Assembly (NCBI GenBank): GCA_017621225.1
Contig: JAGATN010000010.1
Span: 62,001 to 126,000 of the forward strand
Source of the DNA: Muribaculaceae bacterium
GTDB taxonomy: Bacteria; Bacteroidota; Bacteroidia; Bacteroidales; Muribaculaceae
Length of the DNA stretch: 64,000 nucleotides
Direction: 5' to 3'
Shown in pieces: positions 1 through 9,591 of this stretch. Under the pieces are notes generated by a model. That model made no database searches, was not told where the DNA came from, and saw nothing but the letters and a program-made list of their open reading frames with translations. Made by a program: the position numbers and the translations under genes. How positions within the stretch are numbered: the stretch's first letter is position 1; each line of letters begins with the position of its first letter.

Positions 1-2
1 GG

Positions 3-1493
3 GGCGAACAGAATGTAAAATTCATAGTAACCGAAGTAATCAACGAACACAAGAGCATCTGGAGCGAAATAGGCGCATACGCAACCCGTCTGGCGCTCAG
101 CCCGCGCAGCGCATCGTTTCGATGGCGCAACTCTCACTCCATGTCGCTGCCCCTGTTCACCCCCGAGATAGGCGACATATTCGGTCAGTCGCGCTCATAC
201 GGGCCTCTCTCCCCCGGCCTTGACTTTGCGTTCGGCTTTACCGACGAATCATACGTCACCAAGGCAAAAGATCGCGGATGGCTGATATGCGACCCCGACC
301 AAGTGTCGCCGGCCATATTTTCACGCACCAACGAACTTACGCTCGAACTTACGCTCGAACCATTGCCCAACCTCAAGATTCAACTGACCACAAACCGTAC
401 CGACAACCGGTCGCAACAGATTCAGTTCATGTACAACGACATGCCCACGTCGTTGTCGGGCAGCTACACGAAAACACATTGCGCCATAGCCACGGCGCTG
501 CACGGCAGTTCGGCAAAAGACGGATACAGCAGCAAGGCGTTCGACAAATTCATTGAAAACATAGGCATCATTACCCGACGAATCGAAAACAATTATCACG
601 GCACCACCTACCCCACCACCGGATTCATGAATGGAAACATTCACGCCGGAAGGCCCTACAATCCTGAAATCGGAGGGGTAAGCCGCACCGGAAGCGACGC
701 CCTGATTCCGGCATTCATAGCCGCCTACACCGGCACCGATGCCAACAAGCAATATCTCAATCCGTTCCCATCGTTCCTGCAAGCGCTGCCAAACTGGCGA
801 GTGTCGTACGACGGGCTTATAAACCTCTGGGGATTGCGCAACAAATTCAAGAGCTTCATCATAAACCATGCATACCAGTGCACCTACTCGGTGGGGGCAT
901 ATTCGTCATATCTAAACTGGGTAGGCATAGGCGATTCAGGCATGGGATTCACGCTCGACGAACTGTCGGGCTCACCCATACCGTCATCGCCCTACAACAT
1001 ATCGTCAGTAACAATCACCGAAAAATTTGCACCATTAATCGGTTTTTCCGTAACTTTACAGAATGATATGACACTAAGCACCGAATACCGCGACGGGCGC
1101 ACGCTTACGCTCAACACCTCGGCAGGGCAAGTGGTGGAAGCATCGTCACGGAGCATTACGGCAGGTTTGGGTTATAAGATAGTAGGGTTCAACTCTGTTT
1201 TGAAAATGAAAGGATCGCAACAAAACATAAGCAACGACTTAACGATAAACGGAGAATTCTCATATCAGCTTAATCAGGCGCTGATACGACGAATAGAGTC
1301 GAACTATACGCAGCCCACTTTGGGCACGCGCACCATCGGCTTCAACATGAGCGCCAATTACATAATGAGCCGCCGCTTCACGGTGGGAATGTTTTTGGAA
1401 CATCGCATCAATACGCCCATCGTATCGTCGAACGCCTACCCGACCACCAACACCGCCTACGGCATATCGTTAAATTTATCCTTATCACGCTAA
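3..1493 (+). CDS. sprA: SprA/Sov outer membrane translocon, C-terminal part (partial)
   Basis: The reading frame is open to the left window edge, so this is the 3' part of a longer gene; the first ATG in view (141) is internal. About 497 codons are visible. The run FAPLIGFSVTLQNDMTLS, followed by EYRDGRTLTLN and a GLGYKIVGF segment, and a C-terminal series of alternating beta-strand-like stretches match the end of SprA (Sov), the giant outer membrane beta-barrel that is the translocon of the type IX secretion system in Bacteroidetes. In known genomes SprA is over 2000 residues, so most of it lies outside. A short in-frame duplication gives a repeated LTLE near 340-356. The downstream ABC-F gene follows after 16 bases. 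Confidence 0.85.
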   Translation, partial: GEQNVKFIVTEVINEHKSIWSEIGAYATRLALSPRSASFRWRNSHSMSLPLFTPEIGDIFGQSRSYGPLSPGLDFAFGFTDESYVTKAKDRGWLICDPDQVSPAIFSRTNELTLELTLEPLPNLKIQLTTNRTDNRSQQIQFMYNDMPTSLSGSYTKTHCAIATALHGSSAKDGYSSKAFDKFIENIGIITRRIENNYHGTTYPTTGFMNGNIHAGRPYNPEIGGVSRTGSDALIPAFIAAYTGTDANKQYLNPFPSFLQALPNWRVSYDGLINLWGLRNKFKSFIINHAYQCTYSVGAYSSYLNWVGIGDSGMGFTLDELSGSPIPSSPYNISSVTITEKFAPLIGFSVTLQNDMTLSTEYRDGRTLTLNTSAGQVVEASSRSITAGLGYKIVGFNSVLKMKGSQQNISNDLTINGEFSYQLNQALIRRIESNYTQPTLGTRTIGFNMSANYIMSRRFTVGMFLEHRINTPIVSSNAYPTTNTAYGISLNLSLSR

Positions 1494-1509
1494 AAAAATA
1501 AAGTTTGAC

Positions 1510-3375
1510 ATGACATCATACCTCCAAATCGAAAATCTCACAAAAAGTTACGGCGACCGAATTTTATTCGACTCCATAACGTTTGGTGTAAATGAAGGCG
1601 ACAAAATAGGTCTGATCGCAAAAAACGGTACCGGAAAAAGCACCTTGCTGAGCATAATATCGGGAAAAGAATCGCCCGACAGCGGCAAAATAACATTCCG
1701 AACCGACATAAAGACAGGATACCTCGAACAAAAGCCACAATTCACGCCGGGAACATCGATAATAGAGGCTTGCTTCGGCAACAACAAGGAGATAAAGCAG
1801 ATAATAGAGATTTACGAAACGGCCCTGGAATCGGGCGATACGAAAGCCATCAACGATGCAATGCAGATGATGGATGCCGCGAACGCGTGGGATTACGAAG
1901 ACCGCTTCAAGCAACTGCTATCGCAGCTCGACATATCGCATTTCACGGCAAAAATCGAATCGTTGTCAGGCGGCCAGCAAAAAAGAGTGGCACTTGCCGG
2001 ATTGATACTCGACAACCCCGACCTGTTGATTCTTGACGAGCCCACCAACCACCTCGACATAAAGACAATAGAATGGCTTGAGAATTACCTTAAACGATCG
2101 AAAGTTACGTTGCTGATGGTTACGCACGACCGATACTTTCTCGATCGAGTGTGCAATAAGATCATCGAAATTGACATGAAACAGATATTTTCATATGACG
2201 GCAACTATGACTATTATCTGAAAAAACGAGCCGAAAGGATAAATGCACTGACCGGCGAACTCGAAAAGATAAAAAATACGCTGCGAAAAGAGCAGGAATG
2301 GATGCGCCGACAGCCACAGGCACGTGCGGGGAAAGCGAAATTTCGCATTGACGCATTCTACGACCTTAAAGAACGTTCGAAGGTGCGATTCGACGAGAAA
2401 AATGTCGACATAAGCGTAAAGTCGTCATACATAGGTTCAAAGATATTTGAAGCCGAACACATATCAAAACGCTATGGCGACGTAGTGATACTCGACGATT
2501 TTAACTACATATTTGCCCGCTATGAAAAATTGGGCATCGTAGGCAGCAACGGCGTGGGAAAATCCACTTTCATAAAAATGCTGCAAGGGCTGGTAGAAGC
2601 CGATTCCGGAAAATGGAACGTGGGCGAAACCGTAAGATTCGGATATTACAGCCAGGAAGGCATTTCATTCGACAACAACAAAAAAGTAATCGATGCCATA
2701 ACCGAAATAGCTGAGGACATAACAATAAACGACGGTATACACTACTCGCCAATGCAGTTTCTGCAACATTTCCTGTTTTCGCCCGCCGATCAGCAAAAAT
2801 ACATCCACACGCTCAGCGGCGGCGAACGATGCCGACTGCAATTGGCGGCAGTGCTCATGAAATCGCCCAATTTCCTAATACTTGACGAGCCGACAAACGA
2901 CCTCGACATAGTGACCCTCGGCATACTCGAAGAATATCTGAGCACGTTCAAGGGCTGCCTCATAGTAATTTCGCACGACCGATTTTTCCTCGACAACATA
3001 GTCGACCACCTGTTCGTATTTCAAGGCAACGGCGTGATCAAAGACTTTCCTGGCAACTACTCCGACTATCGCTCCTGGCTCGACGAATACGAAAAGTCAT
3101 TGCGCGAAAACGCCGCAACAGCCACTGACAATACATCGAAAACAAGGTCGCGCCAGAATCGCAAGGAAAAAATGTCGTATAAGGAGAAGCTTGAATTCGA
3201 AGCACTGACCGAAGAACTCGACAAGCTGAACGAAGAAAAAGATGCGTTGGAAAAGGTGTTTGCTACCGTATGTGACCCCGACGAGATACTGAAAGCATCG
3301 CAGCGGTTCGAAGACATAAAACAGCTGCTCGACGAAAAAGAGATGCGTTGGCTCGAACTTTCGGAAAAAGCATAA
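1510..3375 (+). CDS. ABC-F family ATPase, Uup-like
   Basis: The protein is 621 aa, with two ABC ATPase domains in one chain and no membrane segments, the ABC-F layout. Domain 1 has Walker A AKNGTGKST (about 37-45), signature LSGGQQKR and Walker B LLILDEPTNHLD. Domain 2 has GSNGVGKST, LSGGERCRL and FLILDEPTNDLD. The tail from about residue 545 is a charged coiled coil (KEKLEFEALTEELDKLNEEK), typical of the Uup subgroup. Family members act in the cytoplasm on ribosomes or branched DNA intermediates; which applies here cannot be told. It follows sprA by 16 bases and may be co-transcribed. Length and motifs are complete. Confidence 0.9.
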   Translation: MTSYLQIENLTKSYGDRILFDSITFGVNEGDKIGLIAKNGTGKSTLLSIISGKESPDSGKITFRTDIKTGYLEQKPQFTPGTSIIEACFGNNKEIKQIIEIYETALESGDTKAINDAMQMMDAANAWDYEDRFKQLLSQLDISHFTAKIESLSGGQQKRVALAGLILDNPDLLILDEPTNHLDIKTIEWLENYLKRSKVTLLMVTHDRYFLDRVCNKIIEIDMKQIFSYDGNYDYYLKKRAERINALTGELEKIKNTLRKEQEWMRRQPQARAGKAKFRIDAFYDLKERSKVRFDEKNVDISVKSSYIGSKIFEAEHISKRYGDVVILDDFNYIFARYEKLGIVGSNGVGKSTFIKMLQGLVEADSGKWNVGETVRFGYYSQEGISFDNNKKVIDAITEIAEDITINDGIHYSPMQFLQHFLFSPADQQKYIHTLSGGERCRLQLAAVLMKSPNFLILDEPTNDLDIVTLGILEEYLSTFKGCLIVISHDRFFLDNIVDHLFVFQGNGVIKDFPGNYSDYRSWLDEYEKSLRENAATATDNTSKTRSRQNRKEKMSYKEKLEFEALTEELDKLNEEKDALEKVFATVCDPDEILKASQRFEDIKQLLDEKEMRWLELSEKA

Positions 3376-3439
3376 GAACCGGTAACATTAAGCGTCATCA
3401 ATTTGTTATAAAAAACGAACATACGTTAATATACTTACG

Positions 3440-5308
3440 ATGACGCAACGACAAAAGTCGATATTCTACATATTATATAACCAAAGCAAACGGATGCATC
3501 AGGCATTCACCAACTTCAATCACCGTAGCGCAACGATGATAAGGGTGATGTCGGATGTATTGGCACTGATATCGTTTATCGCGGCGATAATATGCGGCAT
3601 ATGCTTCGTGATATACATAGGATACGACCATTCCGAACTCGAAAACCTTTATCTGCTGCGCGCAATGAGAGGCGTGCAGTGGGTATTCGTGACAAACGTT
3701 ACGTTCAATCTGATATTCAATTTCAGAAACACATTGCGAAAAACGCGCCCCATAAAATGGAGCGTCGACATAGCCATTCTGCTTTCGGCGATACCATACG
3801 TCATTCCGCGCACCGCGCATCCGTGGTTGCCCGCGCTCGAATCGCTGATATACGGCAACGCTTTTCTTTTCGCCGTCATAGGAGCATATTCGATGGTGAC
3901 GTTTTGCTACGGCATAGTGCGAATAATCGGAAAGCGCACCAATCCGTCGTTAATGCTCTCAGGGAGCTTCCTGATTTTCATAATAATCGGGTCGTTCATG
4001 TTGATGTTGCCCAAATGCACCATAGGAGGCATAAGTTACGTCAACGCACTTTTCATAAGCACCAGCGCCGTGTGCATAACCGGACTTACGCCGATTGACA
4101 TTTCGGTATATCTGACACCCATGGGGTTCGTGGTATTGTCGATACTCATACAGATAGGTGGCATCGGCGTCATGACGTTCACGAGCTTCTTCGCCATTTT
4201 TTTCAGCGGAAACACGTCGATATACAGTCAGTTGATGCTAAAGGATGTCATATATTCCAAGTCAATGAGCGCCCTCATACCCACCCTGCTCTACATTCTC
4301 GGCTTCACCATAACGATAGAAGTCATAGGGGCCATATTCATATTCATTTCCATACACGGCACCCTTGCCATGACAATCGAAGACGAAATAAAGTTCTCAC
4401 TCTTTCACAGCCTTTCGTCATTCTGCAATGCCGGCTTTTCGAGTTTGCCGGGAGGGATGTCGAACCGACAGCTGCTCACGGGCAACATTTCGATTTATTG
4501 GATTACGAGCGCACTGATAGTGGCCGGAAGCATCGGATTTCCGATACTTGTCAACTTCAAGGATGCATTGATGTTTCATTTCCGACGAATATTGACGCAT
4601 CTGCATCACAAGCCGGCCGGCAACAAACAGGTGCATCTTTACAATATGAACACAAAAATAGTGCTCATTACATTTTCGGCACTGCTCGTGGGCGGTGCAG
4701 CCTTGTTTTACCTGCTCGAAAACGACAACACGATGGCCGGTATGACCACAATGGAAAAGATTACCCAATCGGTATTCAATTCGGTGACTCCGCGAAGCGC
4801 CGGATTCGTTTCGATCGATCCGTCATCATTTCTCAACGCCACGTTGATAATGGTACTTTTTCTGATGTGGGTGGGCGGAGCATCACAATCGACCGGTGGC
4901 GGCATCAAGGTCAACACGCTCGCCGCCATAGTGCTCAATCTGCGCGCCATAATAACCGGCCGCCACAAGGTGACGGCGTTCAAGCGCACCATTGCCGTGG
5001 GGTCGATACGCCGCGCCAACGCAGTAGTGGCCATATCGATACTGTCGTATCTGTCGTACTCGATGGTGATGGTATATCTCAACCCCGACATTCCGGCTAA
5101 AAAAATATTGTTCGAAACATGCTCGGCATTATTCACCGTCGGCTCGTCGCTCGGCATCACAGATCAACTGTCGGATGCGTCAAAAGTGATATTGTGCACG
5201 GCCATGTTTCTTGGCCGAGTAGGCATAATATCGCTCCTCACGGGCATTGCAGGCCGACGCAAAGACCACAACGTAGAATATCCGTCTGACAACATAATAA
5301 TAAGCTAA
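3440..5308 (+). CDS. trkH: TrkH/KtrB family potassium uptake channel subunit
   Basis: The protein is 622 aa and very hydrophobic. After an N-terminal extension of about 160 residues with extra membrane segments, it shows the repeated membrane-pore-membrane units of the SKT family. Four filter-like motifs are visible: VCITGLTPID, CNAGFSSLPGG, TPRSAGFVSID and TVGSSLGITD. It forms the potassium-conducting subunit in the inner membrane, gated by the RCK protein encoded 13 bases downstream. The two genes form an obvious operon. The ATG at 3440 is the first in frame. A TrkH versus KtrB distinction is not safe from sequence reading alone. Confidence 0.9.
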   Translation: MTQRQKSIFYILYNQSKRMHQAFTNFNHRSATMIRVMSDVLALISFIAAIICGICFVIYIGYDHSELENLYLLRAMRGVQWVFVTNVTFNLIFNFRNTLRKTRPIKWSVDIAILLSAIPYVIPRTAHPWLPALESLIYGNAFLFAVIGAYSMVTFCYGIVRIIGKRTNPSLMLSGSFLIFIIIGSFMLMLPKCTIGGISYVNALFISTSAVCITGLTPIDISVYLTPMGFVVLSILIQIGGIGVMTFTSFFAIFFSGNTSIYSQLMLKDVIYSKSMSALIPTLLYILGFTITIEVIGAIFIFISIHGTLAMTIEDEIKFSLFHSLSSFCNAGFSSLPGGMSNRQLLTGNISIYWITSALIVAGSIGFPILVNFKDALMFHFRRILTHLHHKPAGNKQVHLYNMNTKIVLITFSALLVGGAALFYLLENDNTMAGMTTMEKITQSVFNSVTPRSAGFVSIDPSSFLNATLIMVLFLMWVGGASQSTGGGIKVNTLAAIVLNLRAIITGRHKVTAFKRTIAVGSIRRANAVVAISILSYLSYSMVMVYLNPDIPAKKILFETCSALFTVGSSLGITDQLSDASKVILCTAMFLGRVGIISLLTGIAGRRKDHNVEYPSDNIIIS

Positions 5309-5321
5309 AAGCCACTGCATC

Positions 5322-6011
5322 ATGAGATATCTTATAATAGGATTAGGCATATACGGTTCGAATCTGGCCATCGACCTGTCGAATATGGGCCATGAGGTAA
5401 TAGGCGCCGACATAAACGCCACGCTCGTGGAGTCGATAAAAGATTACATATCCACCGCCTACATAATCGATTCGACCGACGAAGTGTCGCTAAGCGTATT
5501 GCCCCTCAAAAACGTCGACTTAGTGATAGTGGCAATAGGCGAAAATTTCGGCGCAAGCATACGCACCGTAGCCATATTGAAAAAAATAGGCGTGGAGCAC
5601 ATTTACGCCCGAGCGATCGACAAGCTGCACGAATCGATACTCGAGGGATTCAACATCGACCGCATACTGACGCCCGAACAGCGCGCGGCGTCCGATCTCG
5701 TAAACGAAATGGGCCTCGGACACGAAATTGAGTCATTGCGCATCGACGACGATTACTACGTTCTGAAATTCAAGGTACCCGACTTTTTCATTGGCATGAA
5801 ATATTCGTCGCTCAATCTCGAAAAGGAATTCGGCATGAAGCTCATTTCAGTGACCCGACAAACCGAATCGCGCAACATGCTCGGCATAGCACGCAGCCAT
5901 TACGAGCAGCTCGACATCACCACGCCCGACCTGAGAGTGGAAAAGAACGACACTTTCACGTGCTATGGCACCTCGCGCGAATACGAAGCTATGTTCAAGC
6001 ACATTGGTTAG
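5322..6011 (+). CDS. trkA: TrkA/KtrA family regulatory subunit of potassium uptake
   Basis: The protein is 229 aa. An N-terminal Rossmann RCK_N domain begins MRYLIIGLGIYGSNLA (GxGxxG dinucleotide motif) and has the acidic end of the second strand (IGADIN). A TrkA_C (RCK_C) domain occupies roughly residues 140-225 (EFGMKLISVTRQ region). It is a peripheral cytoplasmic ring that binds nucleotide and gates the TrkH-type channel encoded directly upstream. Only one RCK_N/RCK_C pair is present, the KtrA size, unlike the double-length E. coli TrkA. The 85-base gap to the next gene contains a new promoter. Confidence 0.9.
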   Translation: MRYLIIGLGIYGSNLAIDLSNMGHEVIGADINATLVESIKDYISTAYIIDSTDEVSLSVLPLKNVDLVIVAIGENFGASIRTVAILKKIGVEHIYARAIDKLHESILEGFNIDRILTPEQRAASDLVNEMGLGHEIESLRIDDDYYVLKFKVPDFFIGMKYSSLNLEKEFGMKLISVTRQTESRNMLGIARSHYEQLDITTPDLRVEKNDTFTCYGTSREYEAMFKHIG

Positions 6012-6051
6012 AATCAATGGAGACAAATACGGTTTTATTCTCTTTTTTTCG

Positions 6052-6059
6052 TAACTTTG
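6052..6059 (+). promoter_or_regulatory. Bacteroidetes -7 promoter element for the UvrD-like gene
   Basis: TAACTTTG matches the TAnnTTTG element recognised by the Bacteroidetes primary sigma factor. It lies 37 bases before the TTG start at 6097. No clean TTTG is seen at -33, though the upstream stretch is T-rich. Confidence 0.5.
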
Positions 6060-6096
6060 GGGTCGGAATAATAGCAAACGAAACCGCATTACATCG

Positions 6097-8418
6097 TTGG
6101 AAAAATATCTGACTCAGCTTAATCCGCAACAAAAGGATGCAGTAACCTACACCGACGGCCCCTCATTGGTAATAGCCGGGGCCGGTTCGGGAAAAACGCG
6201 CGTACTCACTTACAAGATAGTGCATCTGCTGCATCTCGGCTATGAACCGTGGCGTATACTCGCACTTACGTTTACCAACAAGGCCGCGCGCGAAATGCGC
6301 GAACGCATCGAGCAGCTTGCCGGCCCCAGCACGGCAAAAAAGCTCTGGATGGGCACGTTTCACTCCATCTTTGCCCGAATATTGCGAAGCAGCGCCGACC
6401 GCATAGGCTACAAAAGCAATTTTACCATCTACGATGCCGCCGACAGCAAATCGTTGGTGAAGACGATAATCAAGGACATGGGGCTTGACGATAAGACATA
6501 CAAGCCGTCGATAGTGCTTTCGGCCATTTCAAGCGCAAAAAACGCTCTCATATCCCCCGAAAAATACGTTACGCTACGCGATGTCATGGAGGCCGACGCC
6601 AACAGCCGACGCCCGCTGATACATTCGATATACACGCATTACCGCAATCGGTGCGTCACCGCCGGAGCAATGGACTTCGACGACCTCCTGTATTATACCA
6701 ACGTGCTGTTTCGCGACAATCCCGACATACTGCATCACTATCAGGACTTTTTCAGATACATACTCGTCGACGAGTATCAGGATACCAACTTTGCCCAACA
6801 CGTCATCATATCACAGATTTGCAGCGAAAACCATAATCTGTGCGTAGTGGGCGACGATGCCCAAAGCATCTACTCGTTTCGCGGAGCAAACATACGCAAC
6901 ATATTAAATCTCAAAAAAGCGTATCCCGACCTGAAAACGTTTAAGCTCGAACAAAACTACCGCTCGACGCAAAACATCATAAATGCAGCCAACTCGCTGA
7001 TAGAGAAGAACACCGAACAGATACGCAAAACGGTTTTTTCGAAAAATGCCGTGGGCAAGAGCGTAGAAGTGGTGAAAGCATACAGCGACTACGAGGAGAG
7101 CTTCTTGGTGGCAAACAAAATATCGCAGCTAAAGATGTCGACCTCCGACAGCTACGAAGATTTCGCCATACTCTATCGCACCAATGCACAGAGCCGAATA
7201 CTCGAGGAATCGCTCCGAAAGCGCAACATTCCGTACCGCATATACGGAGGCCTGTCGTTCTATCAGCGCAAGGAGGTAAAGGATGCCATAGCTTATTTCA
7301 GGCTCACCATAAATCCCGATGACGACGAGGCCCTGAAGCGAATCATCAACTTCCCGACGCGAGGCATCGGAGAAACCACCGTCAACAAACTTACGCGCTG
7401 CGCCATCGACAGCAACGTGAGCATATGGAGCGTGATATGCAATCCCGGCTCTTACGGCCTTGAAATAAATTCGGGCACCGCAAAGAAGCTTCAGGCATTC
7501 CAACAGCTGATAGAGGAATTCATTGCCAAATTCGCTTCGGGCACCGACGCATACACGCTTGCCGGACACATCATAAGCCGCACCCGAATGCTTACGATGC
7601 TGCTTACCGACCGCACGCCCGAGAGCATCTCGAAGCAAGAAAACCTGTCTGAATTGCTGGCGGGAGTTAAGGAATTTGTCGATTCGGCCCTCGAAGAAGG
7701 GTCGACGGCTACGTCGTTGGCCGATTTTCTCGGAATAGTGTCGTTGGCCACCGACCAGGATTCAGCCGACATATCCGAACAACGAATAACGCTAATGACC
7801 GTGCACGCGGCAAAAGGGCTCGAGTTCAACAACGTGTTTATAGTGGGGGTCGAAGAAGATCTTTTCCCGTCGGCCCTGAGCGCCGGATCGCTTGCCGAAA
7901 TAGAGGAGGAGCGACGCTTGCTCTACGTGGCCATCACGAGGGCGCGCAACTTCTGCCAGATGAGCTATGCCTCGTCGCGATACCGCAACGGAGCGCCGGC
8001 CTCGTGCATGCCGTCGCGCTTCTTACGCGACATCGACCCCGAATACCTGCACATGTCGTCAGGGTCATACCTCGGTTCGCAAGTAGCCGAAACCACCAAC
8101 TACCGCACCGCGCTCCGCACCGCTCCCCTGCCGCCTCGGAGAGTAGCGCGCGCCGAAAGCCGCACGCTCTCGTCAGCCATGCGTCCGCTCGTCAACGGAA
8201 ATGCACCTTCGAGTTCAGCAAACGCGGCAAACCCATCGCTGCAACATCAGCCGTCGGCGTGGCGCGAAGGACTTCGAATAGAGCATTCGCGATTCGGCAT
8301 CGGAATAATACGAAGCATCGATACGTCGAACGACGACACGCGCATATCGGTCGATTTCGACAACACCGGCACCAAGACATTACTATTAAAATTCGCAAGA
8401 TTCAAAATATTAGACTGA
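6097..8418 (+). CDS. UvrD/PcrA-type ATP-dependent DNA helicase
   Basis: The protein is 773 aa, a superfamily 1A helicase. It shows the Q-motif LNPQQKDAV, Walker A AGAGSGKT (27-34), FTNKAAREMRERI, Walker B VDEYQDTN (about 224), GDDAQSIYSFRGA, QNYRS (about 286), TVHAAKGLEF (about 567) and AITRAR (about 612). A low-complexity linker and a C-terminal tudor-like module (FGIGIIRSID, about 730) are typical of PcrA/UvrD and bind RNA polymerase in known members. It unwinds DNA in repair and in clearing replication-transcription conflicts. The start at 6097 is TTG: no ATG lies between the promoter and the conserved N-terminus. The next gene starts 1 base after the stop. Confidence 0.93.
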   Translation: MEKYLTQLNPQQKDAVTYTDGPSLVIAGAGSGKTRVLTYKIVHLLHLGYEPWRILALTFTNKAAREMRERIEQLAGPSTAKKLWMGTFHSIFARILRSSADRIGYKSNFTIYDAADSKSLVKTIIKDMGLDDKTYKPSIVLSAISSAKNALISPEKYVTLRDVMEADANSRRPLIHSIYTHYRNRCVTAGAMDFDDLLYYTNVLFRDNPDILHHYQDFFRYILVDEYQDTNFAQHVIISQICSENHNLCVVGDDAQSIYSFRGANIRNILNLKKAYPDLKTFKLEQNYRSTQNIINAANSLIEKNTEQIRKTVFSKNAVGKSVEVVKAYSDYEESFLVANKISQLKMSTSDSYEDFAILYRTNAQSRILEESLRKRNIPYRIYGGLSFYQRKEVKDAIAYFRLTINPDDDEALKRIINFPTRGIGETTVNKLTRCAIDSNVSIWSVICNPGSYGLEINSGTAKKLQAFQQLIEEFIAKFASGTDAYTLAGHIISRTRMLTMLLTDRTPESISKQENLSELLAGVKEFVDSALEEGSTATSLADFLGIVSLATDQDSADISEQRITLMTVHAAKGLEFNNVFIVGVEEDLFPSALSAGSLAEIEEERRLLYVAITRARNFCQMSYASSRYRNGAPASCMPSRFLRDIDPEYLHMSSGSYLGSQVAETTNYRTALRTAPLPPRRVARAESRTLSSAMRPLVNGNAPSSSANAANPSLQHQPSAWREGLRIEHSRFGIGIIRSIDTSNDDTRISVDFDNTGTKTLLLKFARFKILD

Positions 8419-8419
8419 C

Positions 8420-9550
8420 ATGAAGCTCAATGACATCACAACGCCATTTTACGTAGTGTATGAGGACAAATTACGCCGCAATCTGCGTTTGATAAACGAG
8501 GTGAAACAACGCGCCGGCGTAAACATAATAATGGCGCTAAAAGCCAACGCATTATGGCGCACGTTTCCGATAGTACGCGAATATTGCCGCGACTTCACCG
8601 CCTCATCGCTCAATGAGCTTCGACTGGGCAACGAAGAACTTGGCGGCGAAGCCCATAGCTATTGTCCGGCCTATACGCCCGAAACCATCGGCGAATTTCT
8701 AAAACGCTCCACGCACATCACATTCAACTCGCTGCATCAGTGGCTCAGACACAAAGAAGCCACGATTGCGGCCGGCGTCTCACCCGGACTCAGAGTCAAC
8801 CCGCAATGTTCGGTAATCGACACCGACATATACAATCCGGCGCTGCCGGGGTCGCGCTTCGGGGTCACGGCCGACGAAATAGGAGCCGAATGGCCCGAAG
8901 GACTCGAAGGAATGCACATACATGCCTTATGCGAGTCAAATTCATACGACTTCGAGAAGGTGCTGCGCGCCTTCGAACAGCAATTCGGATCGTATCTTGA
9001 CAAAGTAAAGTGGGTGAACTTCGGCGGCGGCCACCTGATGACACGCGAAGGATACGACATTGAACATCTGATATCTACGCTGCTCGACTTCAAGAGCCGA
9101 CATCCGATGATCTCTATAATAATGGAACCGGGAAGCGCGTTTGCATGGCGTACCGGCGACCTGATAACGTCGGTGGTCGACATAGTGGAAAATCAGGGCA
9201 TAACGACGGCCATCATCGACGCATCGTTTGCCTGCCATATGCCCGACTGCCTCGAAATGCCATACAAACCGGCCATATCGGAAAGCGTGCCTACGCAAAC
9301 CGGCCTGCCCACATATCGCCTCGGAGGCAATTCATGCCTTAGCGGCGACTTCATGGGCGACTGGAGCTTCACGCGCCCACTGCGCGAGGGCGACAGGCTT
9401 ACGCTCGAGGACATGAATCACTACACCACCGTGAAAACCAACATGTTTAACGGCATCCAGCACCCGTCGATAGTATTGTGCCGCAGCAACGGCGAGTGCG
9501 AATACCTACGTGAATACGACTACTCCGACTACAAGTCGCGTATGAGCTGA
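8420..9550 (+). CDS. nspC: carboxynorspermidine/carboxyspermidine decarboxylase
   Basis: The protein is 376 aa, a fold-type III PLP decarboxylase. The PLP lysine is K41 in IMALKANALW. Family landmarks follow: SSLNELRLG, YCPAYTPE, ITFNSLHQW, GLRVNPQCS, NPALPGSRFGV, the histidine motif MHIHALCESN, VNFGGGHLMT and the glycine-rich EPGSAFAW. NspC converts carboxynorspermidine or carboxyspermidine to the polyamine in the alternative spermidine pathway common in gut Bacteroidetes. Its usual partner, the dehydrogenase, is not in this window. It begins 1 base after the helicase stop, so translation is probably coupled. Confidence 0.93.
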   Translation: MKLNDITTPFYVVYEDKLRRNLRLINEVKQRAGVNIIMALKANALWRTFPIVREYCRDFTASSLNELRLGNEELGGEAHSYCPAYTPETIGEFLKRSTHITFNSLHQWLRHKEATIAAGVSPGLRVNPQCSVIDTDIYNPALPGSRFGVTADEIGAEWPEGLEGMHIHALCESNSYDFEKVLRAFEQQFGSYLDKVKWVNFGGGHLMTREGYDIEHLISTLLDFKSRHPMISIIMEPGSAFAWRTGDLITSVVDIVENQGITTAIIDASFACHMPDCLEMPYKPAISESVPTQTGLPTYRLGGNSCLSGDFMGDWSFTRPLREGDRLTLEDMNHYTTVKTNMFNGIQHPSIVLCRSNGECEYLREYDYSDYKSRMS

Positions 9551-9591
9551 CAGCAACATCGATACATCACATTAAAAAAACATACTGACAA

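Noticed and set aside
339-358. Short in-frame duplication in sprA (LTLE repeated)
   Set aside because: Small, in frame and consistent with ordinary variation in a barrel protein.
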